Source: Candidatus Lachnocurva vaginae (lineage in GTDB: Bacteria > Bacillota > Clostridia > Lachnospirales > Lachnospiraceae). From it: DNA of 64,000 nt. Positions within the stretch are counted from its first letter, which is position 1. Each line of letters opens with the position of its first letter. A program made the translations under genes and the position numbers. The DNA lies in contig CP049781.1 of assembly GCA_011082265.1 (NCBI GenBank), positions 248,001 to 312,000 on the forward strand, written 5' to 3'. A model generated the notes under the pieces. It worked only from the letters and a program-made list of their open reading frames with translations. It did not search any database and was not told where the DNA came from. Positions 7,826 through 15,195 of the stretch are shown piece by piece.

Positions 7826-9538
7826 TTATTGATTAATAGTAACGACTTTTTTCATCTCCAGTTTGTTTTTATACATTCTTTTATCTGCAAGTTCAAGCAC
7901 CGGCGTATAATTATTCTCTTTAATTTCGGTGCTGCTTGCTATTCCATAAGCGACACTTAAAGTTACATCATCGACACTTCTATTCTTAAAATTTGCTTTA
8001 TCAATATAGTGCTTTAAGCTTTTAAGCTGCTTTTTTACATCGTCATCTGTATAAGAACGTAATATAACAAGGAATTCATCACCGCCATATCGGATATTTT
8101 CACATTTATTATCAGGAAAAGCGAGATTTAAACAATCTGCAAAATCTTTTATAAGCTTATCGCCTCTTTTATGTCCATATTCATCATTTGCCTTTTTTAA
8201 ATTATTAAGGTCAAATATTATTAGATAGTATGGAATTTTATATTCAACTAGATTTTTTAGGACTCTAGTTCCACTTTCTCTATTATCAAGATTGGTAAGA
8301 CTATCCTTGAATGCATATTTTTTCAAGATTGCAATTTCTTTCTCGCAATTCCTAAGTTCGTAAATTTTTATTACATAGCTTAGGAAAAGAGATACAACAA
8401 GTATGCTTGCAGCGAGCATCATGAAAAGATTCGTCGTAATAATTTCTGTTGAAAAATTGAAAAGATAGTAATCTAAGTTGAATAAGATAGCTTGAATTAC
8501 AACAAACATTGTAGCAATAACAACTCCGCCCAAAAGCACTCTTTCATACGACTTTTGCCTTTTATGATTCTTTGCAAGTGTATATGTAATAATAATCATA
8601 ACAATTGTTGCGATTAGGTGCATAATATTTAAGAATTCAGGTAAAAATAAGATTTTTAAAATATGTAAAGAAAAAGCTATAATCAAAAAGATTATATAGC
8701 TTGTTTTTGCAAAATTGAAAAAATGTTTATATTTTTCTTCATTTTCAATTTTTGAAACAGCTACCAAATATGAAAGTAGCATAAAATAAAGAGAGAAAAA
8801 TTCAAGGAAAGTGCCGAGCTCATAATTTTTCGCTAAAAAATGAAAAAAGACAGAACTGCAATTCGTCCATAAACCGGACAAAAATGATGTCAAAAATACA
8901 TAGAATATGTAGCCGTCAGAGAAATCTTGAAGGGAAAAGAATAATAAAGAGAAGCTACAACCTATAAGACCTAAAATTAGCATGAAGAAACTCATGAATA
9001 AAACCGGAGTATAGCTGTAAAAGACATAGAATGAAGGATTATTCTTTTTACAGAGCTTAAAAAATTTAACCATTCTAAAAGCATTAAATGTAGAAGTATC
9101 CATCACTATTGAAATCGCTTTTCCCTCATATTTTGTAGGAATAGTTATAAAATGATATCCGGATCCTAGCATTTTATTATCTTTATAGAGGTCTTTTCCA
9201 TATGAATAAAGATTTTTGCCGTCGGCATAAACAAAAACTGTGCTGTAGAATGTCCTGATAACTAGATTAGTATTATTTTCAAGCTTTTTGGGAAGGACAG
9301 TTTTAATAACGACATGAGTATGCCTTTTCATAGTTCCAAAATTAAAATGCGAAAGCCTTACGTCAGAGTATGATTTATTATTTACCCTAACATCACATAT
9401 TTTCCCGAATCCTTTATACCATATGCTATCTGTGCGCTTTGCTGTAAAGAAATGAATAAATACCATACATATAGGTATTAAAATTGCTATATAAAAGGCT
9501 AATTTTAAATTTTTTTTAACTGTGCTATTTTTTATCAT
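7826..9538 (-). CDS. 7TM-receptor-like diguanylate cyclase (GGDEF), upstream paralog
   Basis: First gene of the two-gene unit, paralogous to the next over its whole length. It has the same order: N-terminal membrane anchor (about 13-31), an extracytoplasmic region with conserved YGKDLYKDNKMLGSGYHF, seven hydrophobic segments (about 175-395), then GGDEF (motif at 485-489 within NIRYGGDEFLVIL). DSLTNLDNRESGTR and FDLNNLKKANDEYGHKRGD are intact, so cyclase activity is expected; the I-site RxxD is again missing. AAGGTGAG precedes the ATG at 9538. A minus-strand promoter lies at 9612-9640, and a 14-base perfect palindrome sits between promoter and start. Nearby flagellin genes make motility or surface attachment a plausible output, which is inference. 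Confidence 0.85.
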   Translation of the reverse strand: MIKNSTVKKNLKLAFYIAILIPICMVFIHFFTAKRTDSIWYKGFGKICDVRVNNKSYSDVRLSHFNFGTMKRHTHVVIKTVLPKKLENNTNLVIRTFYSTVFVYADGKNLYSYGKDLYKDNKMLGSGYHFITIPTKYEGKAISIVMDTSTFNAFRMVKFFKLCKKNNPSFYVFYSYTPVLFMSFFMLILGLIGCSFSLLFFSLQDFSDGYIFYVFLTSFLSGLWTNCSSVFFHFLAKNYELGTFLEFFSLYFMLLSYLVAVSKIENEEKYKHFFNFAKTSYIIFLIIAFSLHILKILFLPEFLNIMHLIATIVMIIITYTLAKNHKRQKSYERVLLGGVVIATMFVVIQAILFNLDYYLFNFSTEIITTNLFMMLAASILVVSLFLSYVIKIYELRNCEKEIAILKKYAFKDSLTNLDNRESGTRVLKNLVEYKIPYYLIIFDLNNLKKANDEYGHKRGDKLIKDFADCLNLAFPDNKCENIRYGGDEFLVILRSYTDDDVKKQLKSLKHYIDKANFKNRSVDDVTLSVAYGIASSTEIKENNYTPVLELADKRMYKNKLEMKKVVTINQ

Positions 9539-9550
9539 ATACTCACCTTG

Positions 9551-9564
9551 ACGAAATATTTCGT
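9551..9564. promoter_or_regulatory. 14-bp perfect palindrome in the leader of the GGDEF operon
   Basis: ACGAAATATTTCGT is its own reverse complement. It lies 13-26 bases upstream of the ATG at 9538, just beyond the Shine-Dalgarno and within the predicted untranslated leader. It could be an operator for a dimeric regulator or a small hairpin near the ribosome-binding site. Function is inferred from symmetry and position only. Confidence 0.45.
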
Positions 9565-9611
9565 GCGGTTAATTATCTTTTGAAAAAATATTACCTATAC
9601 TACAAATAAGT

Positions 9612-9640
9612 ATTATAAGTTTTTGATATACAATATTCAA
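9612..9640 (-). promoter_or_regulatory. Sigma-A promoter for the GGDEF operon
   Basis: Read on the minus strand: TTGAAT (complement of 9635-9640), a 17-base spacer, then a perfect TATAAT (complement of 9612-9617). Transcription would begin near 9605, leaving a leader of about 67 bases that contains the 9551-9564 palindrome. Confidence 0.65.
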
Positions 9641-9921
9641 TGATTGCTTTATAAAATATGCATTTTATATTTATAAAGGATATTTTCTATAAAAATAGAA
9701 AAATTAAAACTATAAAAAAGAAATTAGAAATAGAAAAATAAAAGCAAAAATTACAAGTTTAGAAAACAAAATTATAAATAAAATATAAACTTTATAACCT
9801 TAAATTTATAAAAAAACGCAGCATTTTTAGTATATAATGCACAAAAAGTTTGTTATATCTTTGTACAAATTATCCAAAATCCCGAAAATGAGAAAAAAAG
9901 AAAAAAAGTTGAAAAAAAGCC
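9641..9921. other. A+T-rich intergenic spacer, no gene seen
   Basis: Between the divergent GGDEF operon promoter and the promoter at 9922. The sequence is almost wholly A and T with many A-runs. I see no open frame with a ribosome-binding site, no strong hairpin and no recognisable RNA motif, including no cyclic di-GMP riboswitch signature. Confidence 0.5.
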
Positions 9922-9949
9922 TTTTCAAAAAGAATATTTATAGTATAAT
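9922..9949 (+). promoter_or_regulatory. Promoter of the small-peptide transcription unit
   Basis: A perfect TATAAT at 9944-9949, with TTTTCA at 9922-9927 and a 16-base spacer as the best -35 (four of six matches). The start would be near 9956. The untranslated leader of about 100 bases contains short repeats able to pair, such as AGAAAT with ATTTCT and ATAGC with GCTAT. Confidence 0.5.
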
Positions 9950-10058
9950 TCGATATGCTTTAAGAAATAGATGCTAGTTAGAAATGAAATAGCAAAATTA
10001 ATTTCTTGGAGCGAAGCTATAGGAGAAGAAAAATTTTAAGATTACGGAGGTATTTATT

Positions 10059-10142
10059 ATGATGACATTTCAGAACAATCAGAACATATTTGTAGATATG
10101 CAGCAGATCGTAAAAGAGATGGAAAAAAATCATTTAAAATAA
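10059..10142 (+). CDS. 27-residue peptide in its own transcription unit, function unknown
   Basis: A 27-codon frame that opens MMTFQNNQNIFVDMQQ and ends with a Lys/Glu-rich tail. It is the only reading frame between a TATAAT promoter (9944-9949) and a strong intrinsic terminator (10202-10249). ACGGAGGT lies 7 bases before the double ATG, a better ribosome-binding site than many genes in this window have. The peptide is polar, rich in Gln, Asn and Met, lacks Cys and has no obvious signal peptide or membrane helix; the second half could form an amphipathic helix. I do not recognise the family. Neighbours are the GGDEF operon on one side and a YitT protein then flagellins on the other. It could also be a leader peptide or part of a regulatory RNA. 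Confidence 0.5.
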   Translation: MMTFQNNQNIFVDMQQIVKEMEKNHLK

Positions 10143-10201
10143 TTTAATAGTTAGTAGATTTGTGAATTATTTTAATTGATTGTTATCTGCGATATTTGCA
10201 G

Positions 10202-10249
10202 AATGTGCAGTGCCTAAAAAAGGTATGCACATTTTTTTTGTTTTTTTTT
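10202..10249 (+). terminator. Rho-independent terminator after the 27-aa peptide gene
   Basis: AATGTGCA (10202-10209) pairs perfectly with TGCACATT (10226-10233), with an additional CCT/AGG inner stem, followed by 8 T, one G and 9 T. It isolates the peptide unit from the YitT gene. An open frame starting at 10196 and running into the YitT gene crosses this hairpin and its T-tract, which argues against that upstream start. Confidence 0.9.
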
Positions 10250-10330
10250 AAAAAGTATTCTGTACCTTGCATAATCCTTTATTCTTGTGTTATTTTCTAC
10301 TATATAAATAGAATAGAAAAGAGATATACT

Positions 10331-11221
10331 ATGACAAAAATAAAACACTTGTATTATGAAAATAAAATTTTTAGATACGCTTTAAAGCTTATCATTCTTA
10401 CGCTTGCAAGCGCTGTTTACGGAGTGGGAATTGCGTGTTTTATTGATGCTAACAGTATGGCGACAGGCGGACTTATAGGAGCAGCTATAATAATAAGTAA
10501 AATTATCCCTGTATCAGTAGGAATAATGTATCTTATATTCAATATTCCTATTTTAATTTATGGATTTTATAAGTTCGGCAAAGTTATGATGATTTCAACC
10601 TTTTACTGCATAATTGTAACTACCATTTTTACTGATTGGAGTAAAAAATATATAGGAGCTTTAACTCATGATCCATGGCTTGGATGCCTTGTAGGAGGAA
10701 TAATAGTAGGTGCCGCAATGGGATATATTTTTAAGGTCGGATCTACGACAGGAGGAATTGATATTATAACTAAAGCACTTCGATTAAAATATCAATATAT
10801 AAAAACAGGAGTGATCTTCGGTATTATTGATGTTACTATAGTTTCATTATCTTCATTTATTTTTAAAAATGCGAATTCTGTTCTGTATGGACTTATTTCA
10901 GTAATAGTTATGTCGCTTTCCTTTGACTTCGTTTTATATGGGAGAGACGGAGCAAAGCTTATATATGTAATAAGTGATAAAGAAAAATCAATTACGGCAA
11001 GATTCTTAAATGATATGAATATTGGAGTGACAAAGCTTAAAGGAGAAGGAGCTTTTTCCGGAAAGAAAAAAGCTATCATAATGGCTGTTGTAAAGAAGAA
11101 TTCCGTACCGAAAATTGAAACGATAATAAGAGAAGAAGATCCGAATGCTTTTACAATCATATCGGATGCTACTGAAATATATGGACTTGGTTATAAGAGT
11201 ATTTTTGCGGAAAAAATTTAA
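10331..11221 (+). CDS. YitT family membrane protein (DUF161 + DUF2179)
   Basis: Integral membrane protein of the YitT/YpjC family found in several copies in most Bacillota; biochemical function is not established. Five hydrophobic segments occupy about residues 15-190, with glycine-rich family motifs AVYGVGIACFIDANSMATGG and VGSTTGGIDIITKAL. The soluble C-terminal DUF2179 domain covers about the last 85 residues (ISDKEKSITARFLNDMNIGVTKLKGEGAFSG, in parts). I place the start at ATG 10331, giving 296 aa; upstream codons in the same frame run through a terminator hairpin and poly-T and translate to Phe-rich sequence foreign to the family. A weak AAAAGAGA precedes it. A small stem (11220-11238) lies at the stop codon but is not followed by a good T-tract. 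Confidence 0.85.
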   Translation: MTKIKHLYYENKIFRYALKLIILTLASAVYGVGIACFIDANSMATGGLIGAAIIISKIIPVSVGIMYLIFNIPILIYGFYKFGKVMMISTFYCIIVTTIFTDWSKKYIGALTHDPWLGCLVGGIIVGAAMGYIFKVGSTTGGIDIITKALRLKYQYIKTGVIFGIIDVTIVSLSSFIFKNANSVLYGLISVIVMSLSFDFVLYGRDGAKLIYVISDKEKSITARFLNDMNIGVTKLKGEGAFSGKKKAIIMAVVKKNSVPKIETIIREEDPNAFTIISDATEIYGLGYKSIFAEKI

Positions 11222-11317
11222 GATGAATAATTCGTCTTATTAAGTATTTACTTTCTTGTAATGTATAATGTAAAAATTTTGTAATGTAAAAAATATATAT
11301 TTTCTTTAAAATTTTAC

Positions 11318-11344
11318 TAAACAAAATCATAAATCATCCGATAA
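11318..11344 (+). promoter_or_regulatory. Sigma-D (sigma-28) type promoter, first flagellin
   Basis: TAAA at 11318-11321, 16-base spacer, CCGATAA at 11338-11344. This matches the motility sigma factor consensus (TAAA, 14-16, GCCGATAT/A) and is repeated with the same spacing before the second flagellin gene. Transcription would start near 11351. Confidence 0.8.
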
Positions 11345-11350
11345 AGAAGT

Positions 11351-11462
11351 TGTAGGGATGATTCTTCCCAAAAGGATTTAGGAAGTTAATAGAAGCACAA
11401 TGGAGTGTGATAATATAATTTTTTTGATGTCCGATTAGGATGGATCATGGAGGAAAAATATT
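11351..11462 (+). promoter_or_regulatory. GGA-rich flagellin 5' leader (possible CsrA target), copy 1
   Basis: About 110 bases conserved almost perfectly between the two flagellin genes (three differences over 127 bases counted from the -10). It contains at least six GGA triplets, one set exposed in a hairpin loop: CTTCC and GGAAG enclose a loop containing AAGGA. The Shine-Dalgarno itself reads ATGGAGGA. In Bacillus subtilis CsrA binds two such sites in the hag leader to block translation, opposed by FliW. Applying that here is inference; no csrA or fliW is in the window. Confidence 0.45.
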
Positions 11463-12986
11463 ATGGCAATGGTAGTACAACATAACATGCAGGCAATGAA
11501 CTCAAATAGAGTTTTAGGTGGAACAACAGCAGCTCAAGCAAAAGCAACAGAGAAGCTTTCATCGGGATTTAGAATTAATCGTGCAGCAGATGACGCAGCA
11601 GGACTTACAATAAGTGAAAAGATGAGAAAGCAGATAAGAGGTCTTGGAAGAGCATCAAAGAATGCACAAGACGGAATATCAGCAGTACAGACAGCAGAAG
11701 GAGCTTTAACAGAAGTTCACTCAATGCTTCATAGAATGGAAGAACTATCAACACAGGCAGCAAATGGAACAAATAGTAAGAAGGATAGAGATGCTATCCA
11801 GTCTGAGATAAGTCAGCTTACAACAGAAATAGATCGTGTTTCAGAGACAACAATGTTCAACGAAACATATCTTTTAAAGGGTGATCATACAAAACCGGAG
11901 AAACAGAAATATTTAAGTGCACATGATGCAGGACTTGAAGGAACTCTTGTAGATAATGGTGACGGAACTGCAACATTTACGATGAATAAATTGTCAGTCG
12001 GAGATCAAGTAAAGATTGGTGGGAAAGATTATATTATAGGTGATACGAAGGATGAAGTAAAAAAAGCTGTAAATAAAGCTATGAATAATAATGGTGGTGC
12101 TGCATATACAGCAAAAAAAGATGATGTTATTACGGTTAATGGTGTTAAATATACCTATTATGAAGCAGGTAAAAACGCAGCGGGAACCGCAACTGCAGCT
12201 GGATTTTATACATTAGATCCTAGTGCAACACAGGAGGTAAAAGGAAGAACAGTAGATGAAATGTTCAAGGAAGGTGCTGACATAACTGCGAATGGAAAGA
12301 CTTTTCACATACTTTATGATAAAGATGATGTTAAGAAAATAACAGCTGACGGAATTGATAATAATAATACTTCAATTATATCAGCAAATAAAGCATATAT
12401 GCTTGCTGAAAAGGAACTTAAGGTAGCAAATTCAATAGGTGATACTGAATCTCATGTTAAAGTTGGATATCTTGATGCAGCCAATAACAATGCTTTGACA
12501 CCTCATGCACTTGATAAACCTACTACTGATCAAAATAAATTCACCATCAACGTAGCTTTAACAAAAGTACCTGAAACTTTATCATTTAATCTTCATGTCG
12601 GAGCTGATGCCGATATGTCAAATAAGATTGGAATTTCGATTGATGCTATGAATTCAAATTTCCTTGGAATAAAGGGACTTAATGTGTCAGATGATTCAGG
12701 AATGGCAGCAACATATGCAATTGATGCTATAGGAGATGCACTTTCAAGAGTATCAGCTCAAAGATCATCACTTGGAGCTATTCAAAATCGTCTTGAGCAT
12801 ACGATATCAAACCTTGATAATATAACAGAGAATACAACAGCAGCTGAATCACGTATAAGAGATACAGATATGGCAGCTGAGATGGTTGAGTATTCAAAGA
12901 ATAATATCTTAAAACAGGCAGGAACATCAATGCTTGCACAAGCTAACCAGTCAACACAGAGTGTTATGACACTTCTTCAAGGCTAA
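11463..12986 (+). CDS. Flagellin, copy 1
   Basis: Filament subunit of the flagellum, exported through the flagellar type III apparatus. The N-terminal D0/D1 helices (residues 1 to about 140, with LSSGFRINRAADDAAGLTIS) and C-terminal D1/D0 helices (about the last 125 residues, with NRLEHTISNLDNITENTTAA and ending SVMTLLQG) are canonical. Between them lies a surface domain that makes this flagellin long (507 aa) and contains repeated beta-like patches such as DVITVNGVKYTYY and ITANGKTFHIL. It is nearly identical to the next flagellin at both ends but differs through about residues 195-355. AGGAGG precedes the ATG. The downstream structured element at 13095-13178 ends the transcript. No Cys is present, as usual. 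Confidence 0.96.
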   Translation: MAMVVQHNMQAMNSNRVLGGTTAAQAKATEKLSSGFRINRAADDAAGLTISEKMRKQIRGLGRASKNAQDGISAVQTAEGALTEVHSMLHRMEELSTQAANGTNSKKDRDAIQSEISQLTTEIDRVSETTMFNETYLLKGDHTKPEKQKYLSAHDAGLEGTLVDNGDGTATFTMNKLSVGDQVKIGGKDYIIGDTKDEVKKAVNKAMNNNGGAAYTAKKDDVITVNGVKYTYYEAGKNAAGTATAAGFYTLDPSATQEVKGRTVDEMFKEGADITANGKTFHILYDKDDVKKITADGIDNNNTSIISANKAYMLAEKELKVANSIGDTESHVKVGYLDAANNNALTPHALDKPTTDQNKFTINVALTKVPETLSFNLHVGADADMSNKIGISIDAMNSNFLGIKGLNVSDDSGMAATYAIDAIGDALSRVSAQRSSLGAIQNRLEHTISNLDNITENTTAAESRIRDTDMAAEMVEYSKNNILKQAGTSMLAQANQSTQSVMTLLQG

Positions 12987-13094
12987 TTAGCTATTAAAAG
13001 AAATGATAATAGTAGTAAATAGTAATAAATAATACTACATAGCAATACGTAATAGAAAAAATTAATATTAATCGATATTAATATTTATAAAAGA

Positions 13095-13178
13095 TTCGCT
13101 TTCGATAATGATTATACTACCTTTACTTAATAACTAAGTAAGAGCAGTGCATATCAGAAATTGGAAGCGAATTTTTTT
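13095..13178 (+). terminator. Structured 3' end of flagellin transcript 1
   Basis: A 12-bp closing stem joins 13095-13106 (TTCGCTTTCGAT) to 13160-13171 (ATTGGAAGCGAA) and is followed by seven T. The 53 bases enclosed hold a second hairpin, TTACTTA with TAAGTAA. This is larger than an ordinary intrinsic terminator. The copy after the second flagellin has different bases on the right arm that still pair. Confidence 0.7.
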
Positions 13179-13250
13179 GAAGAATATTTTATCTTACAAA
13201 AAGAGTATTAATAATCGTAAAAAAAATTTCATATTTTTTTAATTTTTCTC

Positions 13251-13277
13251 TAAAGTAAATTGGAAATTATCCGATAA
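13251..13277 (+). promoter_or_regulatory. Sigma-D (sigma-28) type promoter, second flagellin
   Basis: TAAA at 13251-13254, 16-base spacer, CCGATAA at 13271-13277: the same elements and spacing as at 11318-11344, although the sequence upstream of the -10 is otherwise different from copy 1, so the -35 has been kept by selection or re-created. Confidence 0.8.
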
Positions 13278-13283
13278 AGGAAT

Positions 13284-13395
13284 TGTAAGGATGATTCTTC
13301 CCAAAAGGATTTAGGAAGTTAATAGAAGCACAATGGAGTGTGATAATATAATTTTTTTGATGTCCGATTAGGATGGATCATGGAGGAAAAATATT
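13284..13395 (+). promoter_or_regulatory. GGA-rich flagellin 5' leader (possible CsrA target), copy 2
   Basis: Copy of the leader at 11351-11462, with the same CTTCC...GGAAG hairpin exposing AAGGA in its loop and the same ATGGAGGA at the ribosome-binding site. Near identity of an untranslated leader over its full length suggests a regulatory role. Confidence 0.45.
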
Positions 13396-14910
13396 ATGGC
13401 AATGGTAGTACAACATAACATGCAGGCAATGAACTCAAATAGAGTTTTAGGTGGAACAACAGCAGCTCAAGCAAAAGCAACAGAGAAGCTTTCATCGGGA
13501 TTTAGAATTAATCGTGCAGCAGATGATGCAGCAGGACTTACAATAAGTGAAAAGATGAGAAAGCAGATAAGAGGTCTTGGAAGAGCATCAAAGAATGCAC
13601 AAGATGGAATATCAGCAGTACAGACAGCAGAAGGAGCTTTAACAGAAGTTCACTCAATGCTTCATAGAATGGAAGAACTATCAACACAGGCGGCAAATGG
13701 AACAAATAGTAAAAAGGATAGAGATGCTATCCAGTCTGAGATAAGTCAGCTTACAACAGAAATAGATCGTGTTTCAGAGACAACAATGTTCAACGAAACA
13801 TATCTTTTAAAGGGTGATCATACAAAACCGGAGAAACAGAAATATTTAAGTGCACATGATGCAGGACTTGAAGGAACTCTTGTAGATAATGGAGACGGAA
13901 CTGCAACATTTACGATGAATAAGTTGTCAGTCGGAGATCAAGTAAAGATTGGTGGGAAAGATTATATTATAGGTGGTACTGATGAAGAAGTAAAAAAAGC
14001 TGTAAGTAAAGCTCTTCATAATAAAGATGAGGTGTATGAAGATGCTAAAGCAACACCAGGAGATGTTATTACAGTTAATGGAGTTAAGTATACTTATTAT
14101 GATGCAGTAACTAGAGCTGACGGAACTAAGGCTAAAAAGGGCTTTTATACATTAGATCCTGCTGCAACACAGGAAACTGATGGTAGAGAATTAGGAAAAA
14201 TGTTTGGACCAGGATCTGATGTAACAGTGAATGGAAAGACTTTTCATATTTTAGATGATCCGAAAGCAAAAGCAGACGGAATTGATGATAATAATACTTC
14301 AATCATATCAGCAAGTGAAGCATATGTGCTTGCTGAAAAGGAGCTTAAGGTAGCAAATTCAATAGGCGATACTGAATCTCATGTTAAGGTTGGATATATG
14401 GATGGTAACGATTTAAAACCACATGAACTTAATAAACCGGCTCAAGATAAAGATCCAAACAAATTCACCATCAACGTAGCTTTAACAAAAGTACCTGAGA
14501 CTTTATCATTTAATCTTCATGTCGGAGCTGATGCCGATATGTCAAATAAGATTGGTATTTCGATTGATGCTATGAATTCAAATTTCCTTGGAATAAAGGG
14601 ACTTAATGTGTCAGATGATTCAGGAATGGCAGCAACATATGCAATTGATGCTATAGGAGATGCACTTTCAAGAGTATCAGCTCAAAGATCATCACTTGGA
14701 GCTATTCAAAATCGTCTTGAGCATACGATATCAAACCTTGATAATATAACAGAGAATACAACAGCAGCTGAATCACGTATAAGAGATACAGATATGGCAG
14801 CTGAGATGGTTGAGTATTCAAAGAATAATATCTTAAAACAGGCAGGTACATCAATGCTTGCACAAGCTAACCAGTCAACACAGAGTGTTATGACACTTCT
14901 TCAAGGCTAA
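13396..14910 (+). CDS. Flagellin, copy 2
   Basis: Second filament subunit, 504 aa, identical to copy 1 through about the first 194 residues and the last 140, including LSSGFRINRAADDAAGLTIS and the SVMTLLQG terminus. The central surface domain differs by many substitutions and small insertions or deletions (for example PGDVITVNGVKYTYYDAVTR and LGKMFGPGSDVTVNGKTF). The DNA of the ends differs from copy 1 only by scattered, mainly silent changes. It has its own sigma-D promoter, leader and terminator, so the two genes can be expressed independently. Whether both are in one filament cannot be told from sequence. Confidence 0.96.
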   Translation: MAMVVQHNMQAMNSNRVLGGTTAAQAKATEKLSSGFRINRAADDAAGLTISEKMRKQIRGLGRASKNAQDGISAVQTAEGALTEVHSMLHRMEELSTQAANGTNSKKDRDAIQSEISQLTTEIDRVSETTMFNETYLLKGDHTKPEKQKYLSAHDAGLEGTLVDNGDGTATFTMNKLSVGDQVKIGGKDYIIGGTDEEVKKAVSKALHNKDEVYEDAKATPGDVITVNGVKYTYYDAVTRADGTKAKKGFYTLDPAATQETDGRELGKMFGPGSDVTVNGKTFHILDDPKAKADGIDDNNTSIISASEAYVLAEKELKVANSIGDTESHVKVGYMDGNDLKPHELNKPAQDKDPNKFTINVALTKVPETLSFNLHVGADADMSNKIGISIDAMNSNFLGIKGLNVSDDSGMAATYAIDAIGDALSRVSAQRSSLGAIQNRLEHTISNLDNITENTTAAESRIRDTDMAAEMVEYSKNNILKQAGTSMLAQANQSTQSVMTLLQG

Positions 14911-15024
14911 TTAGCTATTAAAAGAAATGATAATAGTAGTAAATAGTAATAAATAATAAATACTACATAGCAATAAATAAAGAAATAATAGTAAATATTA
15001 ATCGATATTAATATTTATAAAAGG

Positions 15025-15106
15025 TTCGCTTTCGATAATGGTATATTGCCTTTACTGTATAGCTAAGTAAATGCAGTGCATATCAGAAATCGGGAGCGAA
15101 TTTTTT
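15025..15106 (+). terminator. Structured 3' end of flagellin transcript 2
   Basis: A 12-bp closing stem joins 15025-15036 (TTCGCTTTCGAT) to 15089-15100 (ATCGGGAGCGAA), then six T. The enclosed 52 bases again contain a TTTACT/AGTAAA hairpin and the shared GCAGTGCATATCAGAA segment. Compared with copy 1, two right-arm positions differ (A to G, T to C) and both keep pairing through G-U or G-C pairs. Confidence 0.7.
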
Positions 15107-15141
15107 ATTAATTTCAGATAATTTCAATCACGATAAAAGAA

Positions 15142-15169
15142 TTGACATAAAGCTTTGATATGATAAAAT
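15142..15169 (+). promoter_or_regulatory. Sigma-A promoter for the YuiF-type transporter gene
   Basis: Perfect TTGACA at 15142-15147, 16-base spacer, TAAAAT at 15164-15169. The gene follows after an AAAGGAGGAG ribosome-binding site. Confidence 0.7.
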
Positions 15170-15195
15170 AAAAAAATCTATGTAAAGGAGGAGAT

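Larger units (their letters stand above)
11336..15106 (+). repeat. Tandem duplication of the whole flagellin transcription unit
   Basis: Block 1 (11336 to about 13178) and block 2 (13269 to about 15106) carry the same promoter -10, 5' leader, flagellin gene, a post-stop spacer rich in AGTAATAAATA-like repeats, a 9-10 bp AATATTAAT hairpin with a CGAT loop (13064-13085; 14993-15016) and the same terminator structure. Identity is near complete at the gene ends and low in the middle of the gene. The pattern fits duplication followed by diversification of the surface domain, with the ends homogenised or under strong selection. Confidence 0.85.

Noticed and set aside
9650..10058. Cyclic di-GMP riboswitch near the GGDEF genes and flagellins
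   Set aside because: Looked for the class I and class II conserved cores on both strands here and at 48241-48499; none is present.
10196..10330. A 45-codon upstream extension of the YitT gene
   Set aside because: It runs through a strong terminator hairpin and poly-T, codes for Phe-rich sequence unlike the family, and lacks a ribosome-binding site. ATG 10331 fits better.
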